Source: Streptomyces sp. SID3343
Lineage (GTDB): Bacteria > Actinomycetota > Actinomycetes > Streptomycetales > Streptomycetaceae
DNA length: 64,000 nt
NCBI RefSeq assembly: GCF_009865215.1
Contig: NZ_WWJX01000161.1
Span: forward strand, 1 to 64,000
Reading direction: 5' to 3'
The position numbers and the translations under genes are program-made. Of the stretch, positions 43,282 through 53,165 are shown one piece after another (position 1 is the first letter of the stretch; the number at the start of each line of letters is the position of its first letter). The notes beneath the pieces are model-generated. The model worked only from the letters and a program-made list of their open reading frames with translations. It did not search any database and had not been told where the DNA came from.

Positions 43282-44448
43282 GTGAGCACCCTGGACGCCC
43301 TCTCCGAGGACGAGCAGTTCGTCGTCAAGACGGTGCACGAGTTCGTCAACAAGGACGTGAAGCCCGTCGTCCGGGAACTCGAGCACTCCAACACTTACCC
43401 TGAAGCGCTGATCGAGCAGATGAAGAAGCTCGGGATCTACGGGCTCGCCATCCCCGAGGAATACGGCGGCAACGCCGTCTCCATGCCCTGTTACGTCCTG
43501 GTCACCGAGGAACTGTCCCGGGGCTGGATGAGCCTGGCCGGCGCCATGGGCAGCCACACCGTGGTCGCCAAGCTGCTGCTGCACTTCGGCACCGAGGAGC
43601 AAAAGCGTCGCTACCTGCCGAGGATGGCCACCGGCGAGGTCCGGGGCACCATGGCGCTGACCGAAGCCGGCGGCGGCTCCGACCTGCAGGCCATGCGTAC
43701 CGTCGCCCGCAAGGACGCCGACGGCTACCTGATCAACGGCTCGAAGACCTGGATCACCAACTCCCGGCGCGCGCAGCTCATCGCGCTCATGTGCAAGACC
43801 GACCCGGACGCGAATCCCGCCCATCAGGGCATCTCGATCCTCCTCGTCGAGCACGGTCCCGGACTCACGGTTTCCCGCGACCTGCCCAAGCTCGGCTACA
43901 AGGGCGTGGAGAGCTGCGAGTTGGCCTTCGACGACTATCGCGCCCCGGCCGACGCCGTCCTCGGTGGGGTCGAGGGCAAGGGCTTCGCCCAGATGATGAA
44001 GGGTTTGGAGACCGGCCGTCTCCAGGTCGCGGCCCGCGCTCTCGGTGTCGGCCGGGCCGCCCTGGAGGACTCCCTCGCCTACGCCCAGGAGCGCGAGTCC
44101 TTCGGCAAGCCCATCTGGCAGCACCAGGCGATCGGCCACTACCTCGCCGACATGGCCACCCAGCTGACCGCCGCCCGCCAACTCACCCTGTACGCCGCGC
44201 GCGAGGCCGAGGCCGGCCGTCGGGTGGACATGGAGGCCGGCATGGCCAAGCTGTTCGCCTCCGAGACGGGCATGCAGATCGCACTCGACGCGCTTCGGAT
44301 CCACGGCGGTTACGGCTACTCGACCGAGTTCGACGTCGAGCGCTACTTCCGGGACGCCCCGCTGATGATAGTCGGCGAGGGCACCAACGAAATCCAGAAG
44401 AACGTGATCGCGAGCCAACTCGTCAAGCGTGGCGGACTCGACGCCTGA
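43282..44448 (+). CDS. Acyl-CoA dehydrogenase 2
   Basis: The 388-residue flavoenzyme has IPEEYGGNAVSMPCYVLVTEEL, MALTEAGGGSDLQAMRT, YLINGSKTWITNSRRAQ, KLGYKGVESCELAFDD, and the C-terminal GEGTNEIQKN with the catalytic Glu. GTG 43282 follows GAGGAG. It is directly upstream of etfB-etfA-etfD, so its electrons probably go to that ETF. Substrate range is not evident; a short branched or aromatic-derived acyl-CoA would fit. Confidence 0.93.
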   Translation: MSTLDALSEDEQFVVKTVHEFVNKDVKPVVRELEHSNTYPEALIEQMKKLGIYGLAIPEEYGGNAVSMPCYVLVTEELSRGWMSLAGAMGSHTVVAKLLLHFGTEEQKRRYLPRMATGEVRGTMALTEAGGGSDLQAMRTVARKDADGYLINGSKTWITNSRRAQLIALMCKTDPDANPAHQGISILLVEHGPGLTVSRDLPKLGYKGVESCELAFDDYRAPADAVLGGVEGKGFAQMMKGLETGRLQVAARALGVGRAALEDSLAYAQERESFGKPIWQHQAIGHYLADMATQLTAARQLTLYAAREAEAGRRVDMEAGMAKLFASETGMQIALDALRIHGGYGYSTEFDVERYFRDAPLMIVGEGTNEIQKNVIASQLVKRGGLDA

Positions 44449-44465
44449 CGGTACGCGGAAAGCGG

Positions 44466-44491
44466 CGCTCCACCACGGCAGTGGTGGAGCG
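44466..44491 (+). terminator. Hairpin between acyl-CoA dehydrogenase 2 and etfB
   Basis: CGCTCCACCAC and GTGGTGGAGCG pair perfectly across GGCA, 17 bases past the stop; it may set expression ratios within the operon. Confidence 0.6.
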
Positions 44492-44547
44492 GGCAAGTCA
44501 AGCAGGCGGCCCGGACGAGGGCTGCCAGGAAAAACAGGAGCGCCCTC

Positions 44548-45330
44548 ATGGCGAACATCGTTGTCTGTGTGAAGTACGTGCCCGACGCCACCGGCGATCG
44601 GCACTTCGCCGACGACCTGACCGTCGACCGCGACGACGTCGACGGCCTGTTGTCGGAGCTGGACGAGTACGCGGTCGAGCAGGCGCTGCGGATCGCGGAG
44701 GAGTGGGACGACGCCGAGGTCACCGTGGTCACGGTCGGCCCCGACGACGCCACGGACGCGTTGCGCAAGGCACTGGCGATGGGGGCCGACAAGGCGATCC
44801 ACGTCCTGGACGACGACCTGCACGGTTCCGACGTCATGGGTACCTCGTTGGTGCTGGCAAAGGCGATCGAGAAGGCGGGATACGACCTGGTCGTGTGCGG
44901 TATGGCCTCCACCGACGGCACCATGGGCGTCCTGCCGGCGATCCTCGCCGAGCGCCTGGAAGTCCCGCAGCTCACCCTGCTCTCCGAGGTCTCGGTGGAC
45001 GACGGACGCGTGACGGGCCGCCGCGACACCGACTCCGCCACCGAGCAACTGGAGGCATCCCTGCCCGCGCTGGTCTCGGTGACGGACCGGTCGGGCGAGG
45101 CGCGTTACCCGTCCTTCAAGGGCATCATGGCCGCCAAGAAGAAGCCGGTGCAGACGTGGGAGCTCGCCGACCTCGACATCGAGGCCGGGGAAGTGGGCCT
45201 GAACGGCGCGTGGACCGCGGTCGACTCGGCGGCGGAGCGTCCGGCCCGCACGGTCGGCACGGTCGTCAAGGACGAGGGCGAGGGCGGCAAGCAGCTCGCT
45301 GCCTTCCTCGCGCAGCGAAAGTTCGTCTAG
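44548..45330 (+). CDS. etfB: Electron transfer flavoprotein beta subunit
   Basis: The 260-residue protein starts MANIVVCVKYVPDATGDRHF and has DEYAVEQALRIAEE, VTVGPDDATDALRKALAMGADKAIHV (AMP-binding region) and GYDLVVCGMASTDGTMGVLPAILAERL, the ETF beta pattern. Its 3' end has been copied twice downstream as a 32-bp repeat. With EtfA it takes electrons from acyl-CoA dehydrogenases. Confidence 0.96.
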   Translation: MANIVVCVKYVPDATGDRHFADDLTVDRDDVDGLLSELDEYAVEQALRIAEEWDDAEVTVVTVGPDDATDALRKALAMGADKAIHVLDDDLHGSDVMGTSLVLAKAIEKAGYDLVVCGMASTDGTMGVLPAILAERLEVPQLTLLSEVSVDDGRVTGRRDTDSATEQLEASLPALVSVTDRSGEARYPSFKGIMAAKKKPVQTWELADLDIEAGEVGLNGAWTAVDSAAERPARTVGTVVKDEGEGGKQLAAFLAQRKFV

Positions 45331-45409
45331 GACACAGTCTCGCGGAGCGAAAGTTCGTCCAGGACACAGTCTCGCGGAGCGAAAGTTCGTCCAGGACACA
45401 GTCTCGCGA
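45315..45409. repeat. Three tandem 32-bp copies of the etfB 3' end
   Basis: The unit GCGAAAGTTCGTC... repeats at 45315, 45347 and 45379. The first copy contains the etfB stop (TAG), while the two later copies have CAG at that place, and the third ends one base short. Confidence 0.9.
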
Positions 45410-45447
45410 GCCCGAAGTCCGTTCACATTGCTAGGAGTTGCATTCCC

Positions 45448-46410
45448 ATGGCTGAGATTCTCGTTTACGTCGACCACGTCGCCGGAGCCGTTCACAAGCC
45501 CACCCTGGAGCTGCTGACGCTGGCCCGCCGCCTCGGCGATCCCGTCGCCGTCGCGTTGGGCAACGGCGCCGAGGGCACTGCCGCGGTCCTGGCCGAGCAC
45601 GGCGCGGTGAAGGTGTTGATCGCCGACGCGCCGGAGTTCGCCGAGTACCTGGTCGTCCCGAAGGTGGACGCATTGCAGGCCGCGTACGAGGCTGTCGGCC
45701 CGACTGCGGTGCTCGTCCCGTCCTCCGCCGAAGGCAAGGAGATCGCGGCCCGGCTCGCAGCCCGGATCGGCTCGGGCATCATCACCGATGCCTCGGACCT
45801 GGAGAACGGCGCGGACGGTCCCGTCGCGACGCAGTCGGCGTTCGCCGCCTCCTACACCACCAAGTCCCGTGTCTCCAAGGGAACCCCGGTCATCACGGTC
45901 AAGCCGAACTCGGCGCCCGTGGAAGCCGCCCCGGCCGCCGGTACGGTCGAGGCACTCGCCGTCACCTTCTCCGCGCAGGCCACCGGTACGAAGGTCACCG
46001 CCCGCGCCCCGCGCGAATCGACCGGCCGCCCGGAGCTGACCGAAGCCGCGATCGTCGTCTCCGGCGGCCGCGGCGTGGGCGGTGCCGACAACTTCTCGAT
46101 CATCGAGACGCTCGCCGACGCGCTCGGCGCGGCCGTCGGCGCCTCACGCGCCGCCGTCGACGCCGGCTGGTACCCGCACACCAACCAGGTCGGTCAGACC
46201 GGCAAGTCGGTATCGCCGCAGCTGTACATCGCCTCGGGTATCTCCGGCGCGATCCAGCACCGCGCCGGCATGCAGACCTCGAAGACCATCGTGGCGATCA
46301 ACAAGGACGCCGACGCCCCGATCTTCGACCTCGTCGACTACGGCGTGGTCGGCGACCTCTTCGAGGTCGTCCCGCAGTTGACCGAAGCGGTCAAGGCCCA
46401 CCAGGGCTGA
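45448..46410 (+). CDS. etfA: Electron transfer flavoprotein alpha subunit
   Basis: The 320-residue protein has an N-terminal half with [28 protein letters not shown] and a C-terminal FAD-binding domain with [62 protein letters not shown] and [20 protein letters not shown], all standard ETF alpha motifs. AGGAG lies upstream of ATG 45448. It forms a heterodimer with EtfB. Confidence 0.97.
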   Translation: MAEILVYVDHVAGAVHKPTLELLTLARRLGDPVAVALGNGAEGTAAVLAEHGAVKVLIADAPEFAEYLVVPKVDALQAAYEAVGPTAVLVPSSAEGKEIAARLAARIGSGIITDASDLENGADGPVATQSAFAASYTTKSRVSKGTPVITVKPNSAPVEAAPAAGTVEALAVTFSAQATGTKVTARAPRESTGRPELTEAAIVVSGGRGVGGADNFSIIETLADALGAAVGASRAAVDAGWYPHTNQVGQTGKSVSPQLYIASGISGAIQHRAGMQTSKTIVAINKDADAPIFDLVDYGVVGDLFEVVPQLTEAVKAHQG

Positions 46411-46430
46411 CCGCGCACTCCCGCGCGCTC

Positions 46431-46459
46431 GGCCTGCCGGGTTCATCGCCCGGCGGGCC
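46431..46459 (+). terminator. Imperfect GC hairpin between etfA and etfD
   Basis: GGCCTGCCGGG pairs with CCCGGCGGGCC with one mismatch across a 7-base loop. It is probably an attenuator, since etfD follows in the same direction. Confidence 0.45.
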
Positions 46460-46489
46460 GGTGCGGACGAATGAGAAGGTGTTCCGCTG

Positions 46490-48736
46490 ATGCAACTCGT
46501 CGCGATCGGCGTGTCGCTGACGCTGACCTTGGTCGGCGTCCTGCTGCTCGCCCGCGCCGTCGGCCGGTTCGTCCGGTTCTTCAGGCTCGGCCAGTCCGTC
46601 CCCCGGGGCAGCCGGACCGACAATCCGTACCAGCGCAGTGTGACGTTGGTCCGGGAGTTCCTCGGTCACACGCGGATGAACCGCTGGGGCATCGTCGGTT
46701 TCGCGCACTGGTTCGTCGCGATCGGCTTCCTGACCCTGCCGCCCACGCTGGCGCAGGCGTACGGACAACTCTTCGACGCCGAGTTCACGCTGCCGGTGAT
46801 CGGCGACTTCACGCCGTTCGAGATGTATACCGAGTTCATCGGCGTCATGACGATCCTGGGTATCGCGGTGCTGATCGTGATTCGCCTGCTGAGCCTCCCC
46901 TCCCGGGCCGGGCGCAAGTCGCGTTTCGCGGGTTCGACGGCATGGCAGGCGTACTTCGTCGAGTACGTGATCCTCACCATCGGCCTGGCGATCTACGTGC
47001 TGCGCGGCCTGGAGGGCGCGATCCACCACGTGGACCACTACGAGGCCGGGTACTTCGCCTCGTACCCGCTGGTGGCGGCCTTCAAGGGCCTCTCGTTCCC
47101 CACCCTGGAGACCCTTGTCCCGCTGGTCGCGATGGTGAAGATCGGCGTGTCCTTCATCTGGATGATCGTGGTCTCGCTGAACACCGCCATGGGTGTGGCG
47201 TGGCACCGGTTCCTGGCCTTCCCGAACATCTGGTTCAAGCGCAACGCGACCGGGGCGACCGCCCTGGGCGCACTGCAGCCGATGACGACCGCAGGCAAGG
47301 AGATCGACTTCGAAGATCCGGGCGAGGACGCCGTCTTCGGTGTCTCCCAGGTCGAGCAGTTCTCCTGGAAGGGCATCCTCGACTTCTCCACGTGCACCGA
47401 GTGCGGGCGCTGCCAGTCGCAGTGTCCCGCCTGGAACACGGGCAAGCCGCTCTCTCCCAAGCTCTTGATCATGTCGCTGCGCGACCACGCGCACGCCAAG
47501 GCCCCGTACCTGTTGGCGGGCGGTGGCAAGGACGCGGAGGGCAACGAGAAGGCGACGCCGGAACAGCTCGCCGGGGTCCCGGCCGCGGCTCTCGCGGAAG
47601 CCGAACGCCCGCTGATCGGCACCGCGAACGCCGGCCCGAACGGACTGGGCGGCATCATCGACCCGGACGTGCTGTGGTCGTGCACCACGTGCGGTGCCTG
47701 TGTCGAGCAGTGTCCGGTCGACATCGAGCACATCGATCACATCGTCGACATGCGCCGCTATCAGGTGATGATCGAGTCCGCGTTCCCCTCCGAGGCGGGC
47801 ACGATGCTCAAAAACCTGGAGCGCAAGGGCAACCCCTGGGGGTTGGCGAAGAAGCAGCGCGTCGACTGGACCAAGGAGGTCGACTTCGAGGTCCCGATCG
47901 TCGGCAAGAACGTCGACGACCTCACCGAAGTCGACTACCTGTACTGGGTCGGCTGCGCCGGCGCCCTGGAGGACCGGGCGAAGAAGACCACCAAGGCCTT
48001 CGCCGAGCTGATGCACATGGCGGGCGTCAGGTTCGCGATCATGGGCGGCGAGGAGAAGTGCACCGGTGACTCGGCCCGTCGCCTGGGCAACGAGCCGCTG
48101 TTCCAACAGTTGGGTCAGGAGAACGTCGCCACGCTGAACGCGGCGTTCGGCGAGGACGACGAGGACGAGTCGACGAGGAAGCCGAAGTCGGCCAAGAGGA
48201 TCGTCGCCACCTGCCCGCACTGCTACAACACGATCGCGAACGAATACCCGCAACTGGGCGGCGAGTTCGAGGTCGTTCACCACACTCACCTGCTGCAGAA
48301 CCTCATCGACGAGGGCGCGTTGGTCCCGGTCACCCCGGTCGACGGTCTGATCACCTACCACGACCCCTGCTACCTGGGCCGGCACAACAAGATCTACACG
48401 CCTCCGCGCGAGATCATGTCCGCCGTCCCCGGCCTGCGCCAACAGGAGATGCACCGCCACAAGGAGCGCGGCTTCTGCTGTGGCGCCGGCGGTGCGCGGA
48501 TGTGGATGGAAGAGCGGATCGGCAAGCGCATCAACAACGAGCGCGTCGACGAGGCCCTGTCCCTGAACCCGGACATCGTTTCCACCGCGTGCCCGTTCTG
48601 CCTCGTCATGCTGACCGACTCGGTCAACGGCAGGAAGAACGAGGGCCGGGCCGAGGAGTTCGTCCAGGTCGTGGACGTGGCACAACTGCTTCTCGACTCG
48701 GTGAGGAAGCCGGCCGCTCCCGACCCGGCCGGGTAA
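46490..48736 (+). CDS. etfD: Membrane iron-sulfur ETF:quinone oxidoreductase, EtfD-like
   Basis: The 748-residue protein has an N-terminal membrane part (about five helices to residue 250, NarI/DsrM-like), two [4Fe-4S] motifs (CTECGRCQSQCP and CTTCGACVEQCP) and two CCG-type cysteine regions (YHDPCYLGRHN and FCCGAGG). This order matches M. tuberculosis EtfD (Rv0338c) and FadF-type proteins, which pass electrons from reduced ETF to menaquinone. Placement after etfBA supports that. A very strong terminator follows. Confidence 0.93.
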   Translation: MQLVAIGVSLTLTLVGVLLLARAVGRFVRFFRLGQSVPRGSRTDNPYQRSVTLVREFLGHTRMNRWGIVGFAHWFVAIGFLTLPPTLAQAYGQLFDAEFTLPVIGDFTPFEMYTEFIGVMTILGIAVLIVIRLLSLPSRAGRKSRFAGSTAWQAYFVEYVILTIGLAIYVLRGLEGAIHHVDHYEAGYFASYPLVAAFKGLSFPTLETLVPLVAMVKIGVSFIWMIVVSLNTAMGVAWHRFLAFPNIWFKRNATGATALGALQPMTTAGKEIDFEDPGEDAVFGVSQVEQFSWKGILDFSTCTECGRCQSQCPAWNTGKPLSPKLLIMSLRDHAHAKAPYLLAGGGKDAEGNEKATPEQLAGVPAAALAEAERPLIGTANAGPNGLGGIIDPDVLWSCTTCGACVEQCPVDIEHIDHIVDMRRYQVMIESAFPSEAGTMLKNLERKGNPWGLAKKQRVDWTKEVDFEVPIVGKNVDDLTEVDYLYWVGCAGALEDRAKKTTKAFAELMHMAGVRFAIMGGEEKCTGDSARRLGNEPLFQQLGQENVATLNAAFGEDDEDESTRKPKSAKRIVATCPHCYNTIANEYPQLGGEFEVVHHTHLLQNLIDEGALVPVTPVDGLITYHDPCYLGRHNKIYTPPREIMSAVPGLRQQEMHRHKERGFCCGAGGARMWMEERIGKRINNERVDEALSLNPDIVSTACPFCLVMLTDSVNGRKNEGRAEEFVQVVDVAQLLLDSVRKPAAPDPAG

Positions 48737-48753
48737 CGGACTCCCGCGCCAAC

Positions 48754-48794
48754 GCCGAATGTCCCCCGCCCGAAGTGGGCGGGGGACATTCGGC
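48754..48794 (+). terminator. Strong hairpin terminator after etfD
   Basis: A perfect 18-bp stem (48754-48771 with 48777-48794) and a 5-base loop. It probably works for the convergent CoA transferase as well. Confidence 0.9.
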
Positions 48795-48837
48795 ACAGGT
48801 ACGGCGTGGGCGGCGCGGCGCCCGATCGCCACCTCCC

Positions 48838-50013
48838 TCAGGAATCCGCGAAGAGGACCCCCGCAGCGAGCAACTCCTCGATGCGCGACGCGTCGTACAC
48901 CTCGCCGGCGATCTCGCGCGTGTGCTGGCCGACGCGCGGGGCGGCCCCGCCGCGATCGGGCCGGGCCCCGTCGAATCGCCACGGCGGTCGCAGGAGCGAG
49001 ACGCCGTTGTCCTCCGGCTCGAAGAGTTCGAGCCACTTGGTCTGCGGGTGGTTCATCACGCCGGACATGGTGAGGACGAGGGCGAACGGGACGTCCGCGT
49101 CGGTGAGCCGCCTTTCCCACTCGACCGACGGTCGGGTGAGGAATTCCGCCTGCACGACCTCCACCAGTTCGAAGTAGTTGCGCTCGCGCTCGGGGTACGT
49201 GGTGAACCTCGGGTCCTCTCCGAGATCCTGTCGGCCCATCGCCTCCAGCAGGCAATGCCAGAACTTCTGCGAGGAGGACAGGTGGATCGCGATGTCCTCG
49301 CCGACGGCGGTCTTGAGGCAGAAGTTCTGCGCCTGGGGGTGCCGGCTCTGCCGGCTGGGGTCCGTGTACCCGTCGTCGAAGTACTGGCTGACGGCGTCGG
49401 CGGTGAGGGTGCTGACCGCCTCCATGACGGAGGTCTCCATGTGCTGACCGGCGCCGGTGACGGCGCGGCCCACCAAGGCGGCCAGGACTCCGGTGGCGGT
49501 GGAGACGCCGGTGATCAGGTCGGCGAGGATGGTGCCGGACAACTGGGGGGAATCGGCGTCGCTGAGCAGGGAGTACAGGCCCGCGGACGACTGGCCGATG
49601 GTGTCGTAGGCGGGTCGTTGCGCGAGCGGGCCGCCGTTGCCGAAGCCGGTGACGGACGCGTACACGAGGTCGGGCCGCAGCGCGGTGCATTCCTCGGGTC
49701 CCAGACCGAGGGCGGACAGTTTTCCGGCGCGCAGGTTCTCCAGGACCACGTCGAAGCGGGGGATGAGCGCCTTCACCAGCTCGATGCCCTCGGGGGTCTT
49801 GAGGTCGACCGCGAGGCTGTGCTTGCCCGCGTTGTACTGGATGAAGTACGGGCTGCGGTCGTTCTTGAGGCGTCGAAAGTCCTCTCCGGTGCCCGGCTTC
49901 TCGACCTTCACCACCTCGGCGCCCAGTGCGCACAGGAGTGAGCTGGCGTAGGGGGCCGAGATGTATCCCCCCAGCTCCAGGATCCGGATACCGCTGAGCG
50001 GCTTGTGCTGCAT
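48838..50013 (-). CDS. CaiB/BaiF (family III) CoA transferase
   Basis: The 391-residue enzyme shows LSGIRILELGGYISAPYAS, LGAEVVKVEKPGTGEDFR, NAGKHSLAVDLKTPEG, and the catalytic Asp region LSGTILADLITGVSTATGVLAAL. It transfers CoA between carboxylates through an aspartyl-CoA anhydride. The ribosome site is weak. It is divergent from the fused family I CoA-transferase gene. No specific substrate can be named; succinyl-CoA is the common donor. Confidence 0.9.
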   Translation of the reverse strand: MQHKPLSGIRILELGGYISAPYASSLLCALGAEVVKVEKPGTGEDFRRLKNDRSPYFIQYNAGKHSLAVDLKTPEGIELVKALIPRFDVVLENLRAGKLSALGLGPEECTALRPDLVYASVTGFGNGGPLAQRPAYDTIGQSSAGLYSLLSDADSPQLSGTILADLITGVSTATGVLAALVGRAVTGAGQHMETSVMEAVSTLTADAVSQYFDDGYTDPSRQSRHPQAQNFCLKTAVGEDIAIHLSSSQKFWHCLLEAMGRQDLGEDPRFTTYPERERNYFELVEVVQAEFLTRPSVEWERRLTDADVPFALVLTMSGVMNHPQTKWLELFEPEDNGVSLLRPPWRFDGARPDRGGAAPRVGQHTREIAGEVYDASRIEELLAAGVLFADS

Positions 50014-50140
50014 CGGGGGGCCTCGTTCCGTTCGTGCGGTCGCCAGATGTCACGGGTAAGAAATACGAAGTGTTGCCTGCGAAAGGTCCGGAGGTCTTCG
50101 TCGCCGCAGCGACCCGCCTCTTCTTGCCTCCGACAGATGA

Positions 50141-50156
50141 GGAATATATTATATGT
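50141..50156. promoter_or_regulatory. AT-rich operator candidate GGAATATATTATATGT
   Basis: This is the clearest copy of the recurrent motif, 35 bases before the fused CoA-transferase start and within the divergent region shared with the CaiB gene. Confidence 0.55.
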
Positions 50157-50191
50157 GAACTCAAGCGAGTGGTACAGAGGGAGACCCCGAC

Positions 50192-51952
50192 ATGGATGAA
50201 CCCGCACGGCGGTCTGTGGACTTCTGCCGGCTGGACGAGGCGATCTCCCGCTATGTGCAACCAGGGGATGCCGTACACGTCATGATGGGGCACAGCCGCT
50301 GGAGCGCCCTGATCCGGGAGCTCGCCCGACAGCACTGGGGGAAGCCCTCCGAATTCACCCTGATCATGGCGAGCCTGTCCTCGCTGGGCGCGGTCCTCTT
50401 TCGATCGGGGAGCCTCAAGAAGGTCGTCACCGTCTACTCCGGCGACTCGTTTCCCGTCTTCACCCCCAACCCCGTGTTCCAGCAGGCCTACGCCTCGGGC
50501 GCGGTGGAGGTCGAGAACTGGTCCTTCCTCACCTACATCCAAAGGCTCCGTGCCGCGGCCACCGGTGTTCCGGCGGTCGTGACCGGATCGGTGCGCGATT
50601 CCTCGATGGTCGAGAACGACGCGTACCGGGAAGTGGATACCGACTTCGGCCGAGTCGGCCTGGTCGCCCCCCTGGTGCCGGACGTCACGCTGGTGCACGC
50701 CGCAGTGGCCGACCGGCAGGGGAACCTGGCGATCGCGCCGCCGATGTTCGAGGGCGTGGTCGGTGCCCTCGCCTCACGGCGCGGCGTGATCGCCACCGTC
50801 GAGAAGATCGTCGACGACCTGCGCCCGTGGTCCACGATGGTGCGCATCCCCGCCCACCGGGTCCTGGGCATCGTCGAAGCCCCCTTCGGAGCCCACCCCG
50901 GCGGCGTGTACCCGGGACCCTCGGGGGCGAGGCTGCCCGTCCAAGGCTACGTCGAGGACGTCCCCTATTGGATCTCCGTCCGCGAGGCGACCAGGCGGCC
51001 CGACTTCGACAACTGGATCAAGGAATGGATCCTGGAGCCCGTCGACCACGACGCCTACCTGGCGAAACTCGGACCGCAACGGCTCGAAGACCTGGTCCGG
51101 GCGGCCGAGAGCCCGGTGTGCGTGCCCGCCGGCACACGGCGGGACGAGCCGCCGACCGGCGCCGAACGCGCGGCGGTCTGGCTCGCCGATCTCGTCGCCC
51201 GACGCGTCGCCGAGACCGGGGCCGACACCGTCCTCGCCGGAGCCGGCCTCGCGAACCTCGCGGCCTGGGTCGGTGTCGCACGCGCCAAGGAGGAAGGCCA
51301 CCGGGTCGCCCTCGCCGCGGAACTGGGACTGTGGGACTACACCCCCACCCCCGGTGACCCCTTCATCTTCAGCTTCGCCAACTTCCCGTCCTCGACCATG
51401 CTGCTCGACACCGAGCAGGTCCTCGGAAGCCTGGTCAACGGTCGGTTCTTCCGTTCGATCGCCTGCGTCGGCGCGGCCCAGATCGACCGGCAGGGCAACA
51501 TCAACACGACCAGGATCGACGGCGGCCCCTACCTCGTCGGGTCCGGCGGCGGCAACGACGTGATCACCAACGCGGACGAGGTCCTGGTCGTCGGCACGAT
51601 GGACCGCCGGCGCTTCGTCGAGCGGTGCGGCTATGTGACCAGCCCCGGCGGACGCGTCACCACCGTCGTCACCGACCTCGGAGTGCTGTCGAAGGAAGAC
51701 GGGGAACTCGTCCTCACCCACGTGGCACCCGGTCCACGATCGCAGGCCCACCGCATCGCCCGCGTCCGGGAGCACTGCGGCTGGGACGTGACCGTCAGCC
51801 CGCTCCTGCGCGAACTCCGCGAGGTCACGGCCTCGGACGTCGAGGAACTCCGCTCCTTCGACCCCCAGGGGTACTTCCTCGGCCGCGCCCGCACCCAGGT
51901 TTCTCCCACAGCTTCCGGCACAGAAAGGAAGGCCGATGTCCGCACCCGTTGA
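50192..51952 (+). CDS. Fused alpha-beta family I CoA-transferase (glutaconate/3-oxoacid type)
   Basis: The 586-residue protein joins both halves of a family I transferase. Residues 1-290 form the alpha half (RYVQPGDAVHVMMGHSRWSALIRELARQ, DVTLVHAAVADRQGNLA). From about 310 the beta half follows with AVWLADLVARRVAETGADTVLAGAG, ALAAELGLWDYTP with the probable catalytic Glu, ERQGN-like DRQGNINTTRI and GSGGGNDVITNADEV. Such enzymes load CoA from acetyl- or succinyl-CoA onto an acid through a glutamyl thioester. It overlaps the next gene by 17 bases. Confidence 0.88.
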   Translation: MDEPARRSVDFCRLDEAISRYVQPGDAVHVMMGHSRWSALIRELARQHWGKPSEFTLIMASLSSLGAVLFRSGSLKKVVTVYSGDSFPVFTPNPVFQQAYASGAVEVENWSFLTYIQRLRAAATGVPAVVTGSVRDSSMVENDAYREVDTDFGRVGLVAPLVPDVTLVHAAVADRQGNLAIAPPMFEGVVGALASRRGVIATVEKIVDDLRPWSTMVRIPAHRVLGIVEAPFGAHPGGVYPGPSGARLPVQGYVEDVPYWISVREATRRPDFDNWIKEWILEPVDHDAYLAKLGPQRLEDLVRAAESPVCVPAGTRRDEPPTGAERAAVWLADLVARRVAETGADTVLAGAGLANLAAWVGVARAKEEGHRVALAAELGLWDYTPTPGDPFIFSFANFPSSTMLLDTEQVLGSLVNGRFFRSIACVGAAQIDRQGNINTTRIDGGPYLVGSGGGNDVITNADEVLVVGTMDRRRFVERCGYVTSPGGRVTTVVTDLGVLSKEDGELVLTHVAPGPRSQAHRIARVREHCGWDVTVSPLLRELREVTASDVEELRSFDPQGYFLGRARTQVSPTASGTERKADVRTR

Positions 51953-53114
51953 AGAGACGGTCGGCGCCGAGGACTTCGCACAAATCCGCACGCAGGTAAG
52001 GCGGTTCATCCGCGAGGAGGTCGTCCCTCGGGAGCGGGAGATCGCCGACACCGATGCGATCCCCGAGGACCTGCGCCGCAAGGCCGCGGCGATGGGGCTC
52101 TTCGGCTACGCCCTGCCGCAGGCGTACGGCGGCCTGGGCCTGGTCATTACGCAGGATGTGGATCTGGCCTTCGAGTTCGGCTACACCGCGCTCGCCTTCC
52201 GGTCGCTGTTCGGCACCAACAACGGCATCGCCGGCCAAGTGCTCGTCGGCTACGGCACGCCCGAGCAGAAGAAGCAGTGGCTGGAGCCGATGGCGGAGGG
52301 CGAATGCCTCGCCTCCTTCGCGCTGACCGAGCCCGAGGCCGGGTCCGACCCGTCCGGCATGCGTACCACCGCCACGTGGACCGGGAACGGCTGGTCGATC
52401 AGTGGCGGAAAGCGGTTCATCACCAACGCGCCCCTGGCGAACCTCTTCGTCACCTTCGCCCGCGTCAAGGGCACCGAGGCCGAGGGCAAGATCGCGGTCT
52501 TCCTGGTGCCGGCGGGCACCGCGGGCCTGACCGTGGGCCCCAAGGACCGCAAGATGGGCCAGGAGGGCGCGAGCACCGCCGACGTCTACTTCGACGACGT
52601 GCGGGTCGGCGCCGACGCGCTGGTCAGCGGCGAGGTGGAGACCGGCTTCCGGGCCGCGATGACCGTCCTGGCCCGGGGCCGGGTGCACATCTCCGCCCTG
52701 GCGGTCGGTCTGGCCGAGCGGGCGCTCGACGAGTCGGTCACCTACTCCGCGCACAACCTGCAGGGCGGCGTGCCGACCGGCGACCGGCAACTGGTCCAGG
52801 CCATGTTGGCCGAGCAGCAGTCGCTGGTGATGGCCGGGAAGGCGCTGGCCCGCGACGCCGCCCGGCACTACCTCGACGGCACCGACCGCCGTATCGCACC
52901 GTCCGCGGCGAAGCTGTTCTGCACCGAGGCGGCCGGCCGGGTCGCCGACCTCGCCGTCCAGGTGCACGGCGGCAGCGGCTACATGCGCGAGACGGCAGTG
53001 GAGCGGGTCTACCGCGACGCGCGCCTGCTGCGGCTCTACGAGGGCACCAGCGAAATCCAGAAGCTGATCATCGGACGCGAGCTCATGCGCCGGGAACGCG
53101 CCGCCGGCGCCTGA
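51936..53114 (+). CDS. Acyl-CoA dehydrogenase 3
   Basis: A 392-residue acyl-CoA dehydrogenase with LPQAYGGLGLV, ASFALTEPEAGSDPSGMRT, WSISGGKRFITNAPLANL, KMGQEGASTADVYFDDVRV and the catalytic LYEGTSEIQKLIIGREL. It is translationally linked to the CoA-transferase, so the transferase product is its likely substrate; an enoyl-CoA hydratase-like gene follows. Together they resemble a short beta-oxidation segment. Confidence 0.94.
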   Translation: MSAPVEETVGAEDFAQIRTQVRRFIREEVVPREREIADTDAIPEDLRRKAAAMGLFGYALPQAYGGLGLVITQDVDLAFEFGYTALAFRSLFGTNNGIAGQVLVGYGTPEQKKQWLEPMAEGECLASFALTEPEAGSDPSGMRTTATWTGNGWSISGGKRFITNAPLANLFVTFARVKGTEAEGKIAVFLVPAGTAGLTVGPKDRKMGQEGASTADVYFDDVRVGADALVSGEVETGFRAAMTVLARGRVHISALAVGLAERALDESVTYSAHNLQGGVPTGDRQLVQAMLAEQQSLVMAGKALARDAARHYLDGTDRRIAPSAAKLFCTEAAGRVADLAVQVHGGSGYMRETAVERVYRDARLLRLYEGTSEIQKLIIGRELMRRERAAGA

Positions 53115-53165
53115 TTCCAGGGCTTGCCCCGTCCGTAGAGCGCAGATCCGAAAGGAACCACAGCA

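Noticed and set aside
43063-45600. An 845-codon open frame on the minus strand
   Set aside because: It is antisense to acyl-CoA dehydrogenase 2 and etfB; no supporting motif.
46391-50698. A 1435-codon open frame on the minus strand
   Set aside because: It is antisense to etfD and covers the CaiB gene in another frame. It has no domain signature and arises from the strong third-position GC bias of the real genes.
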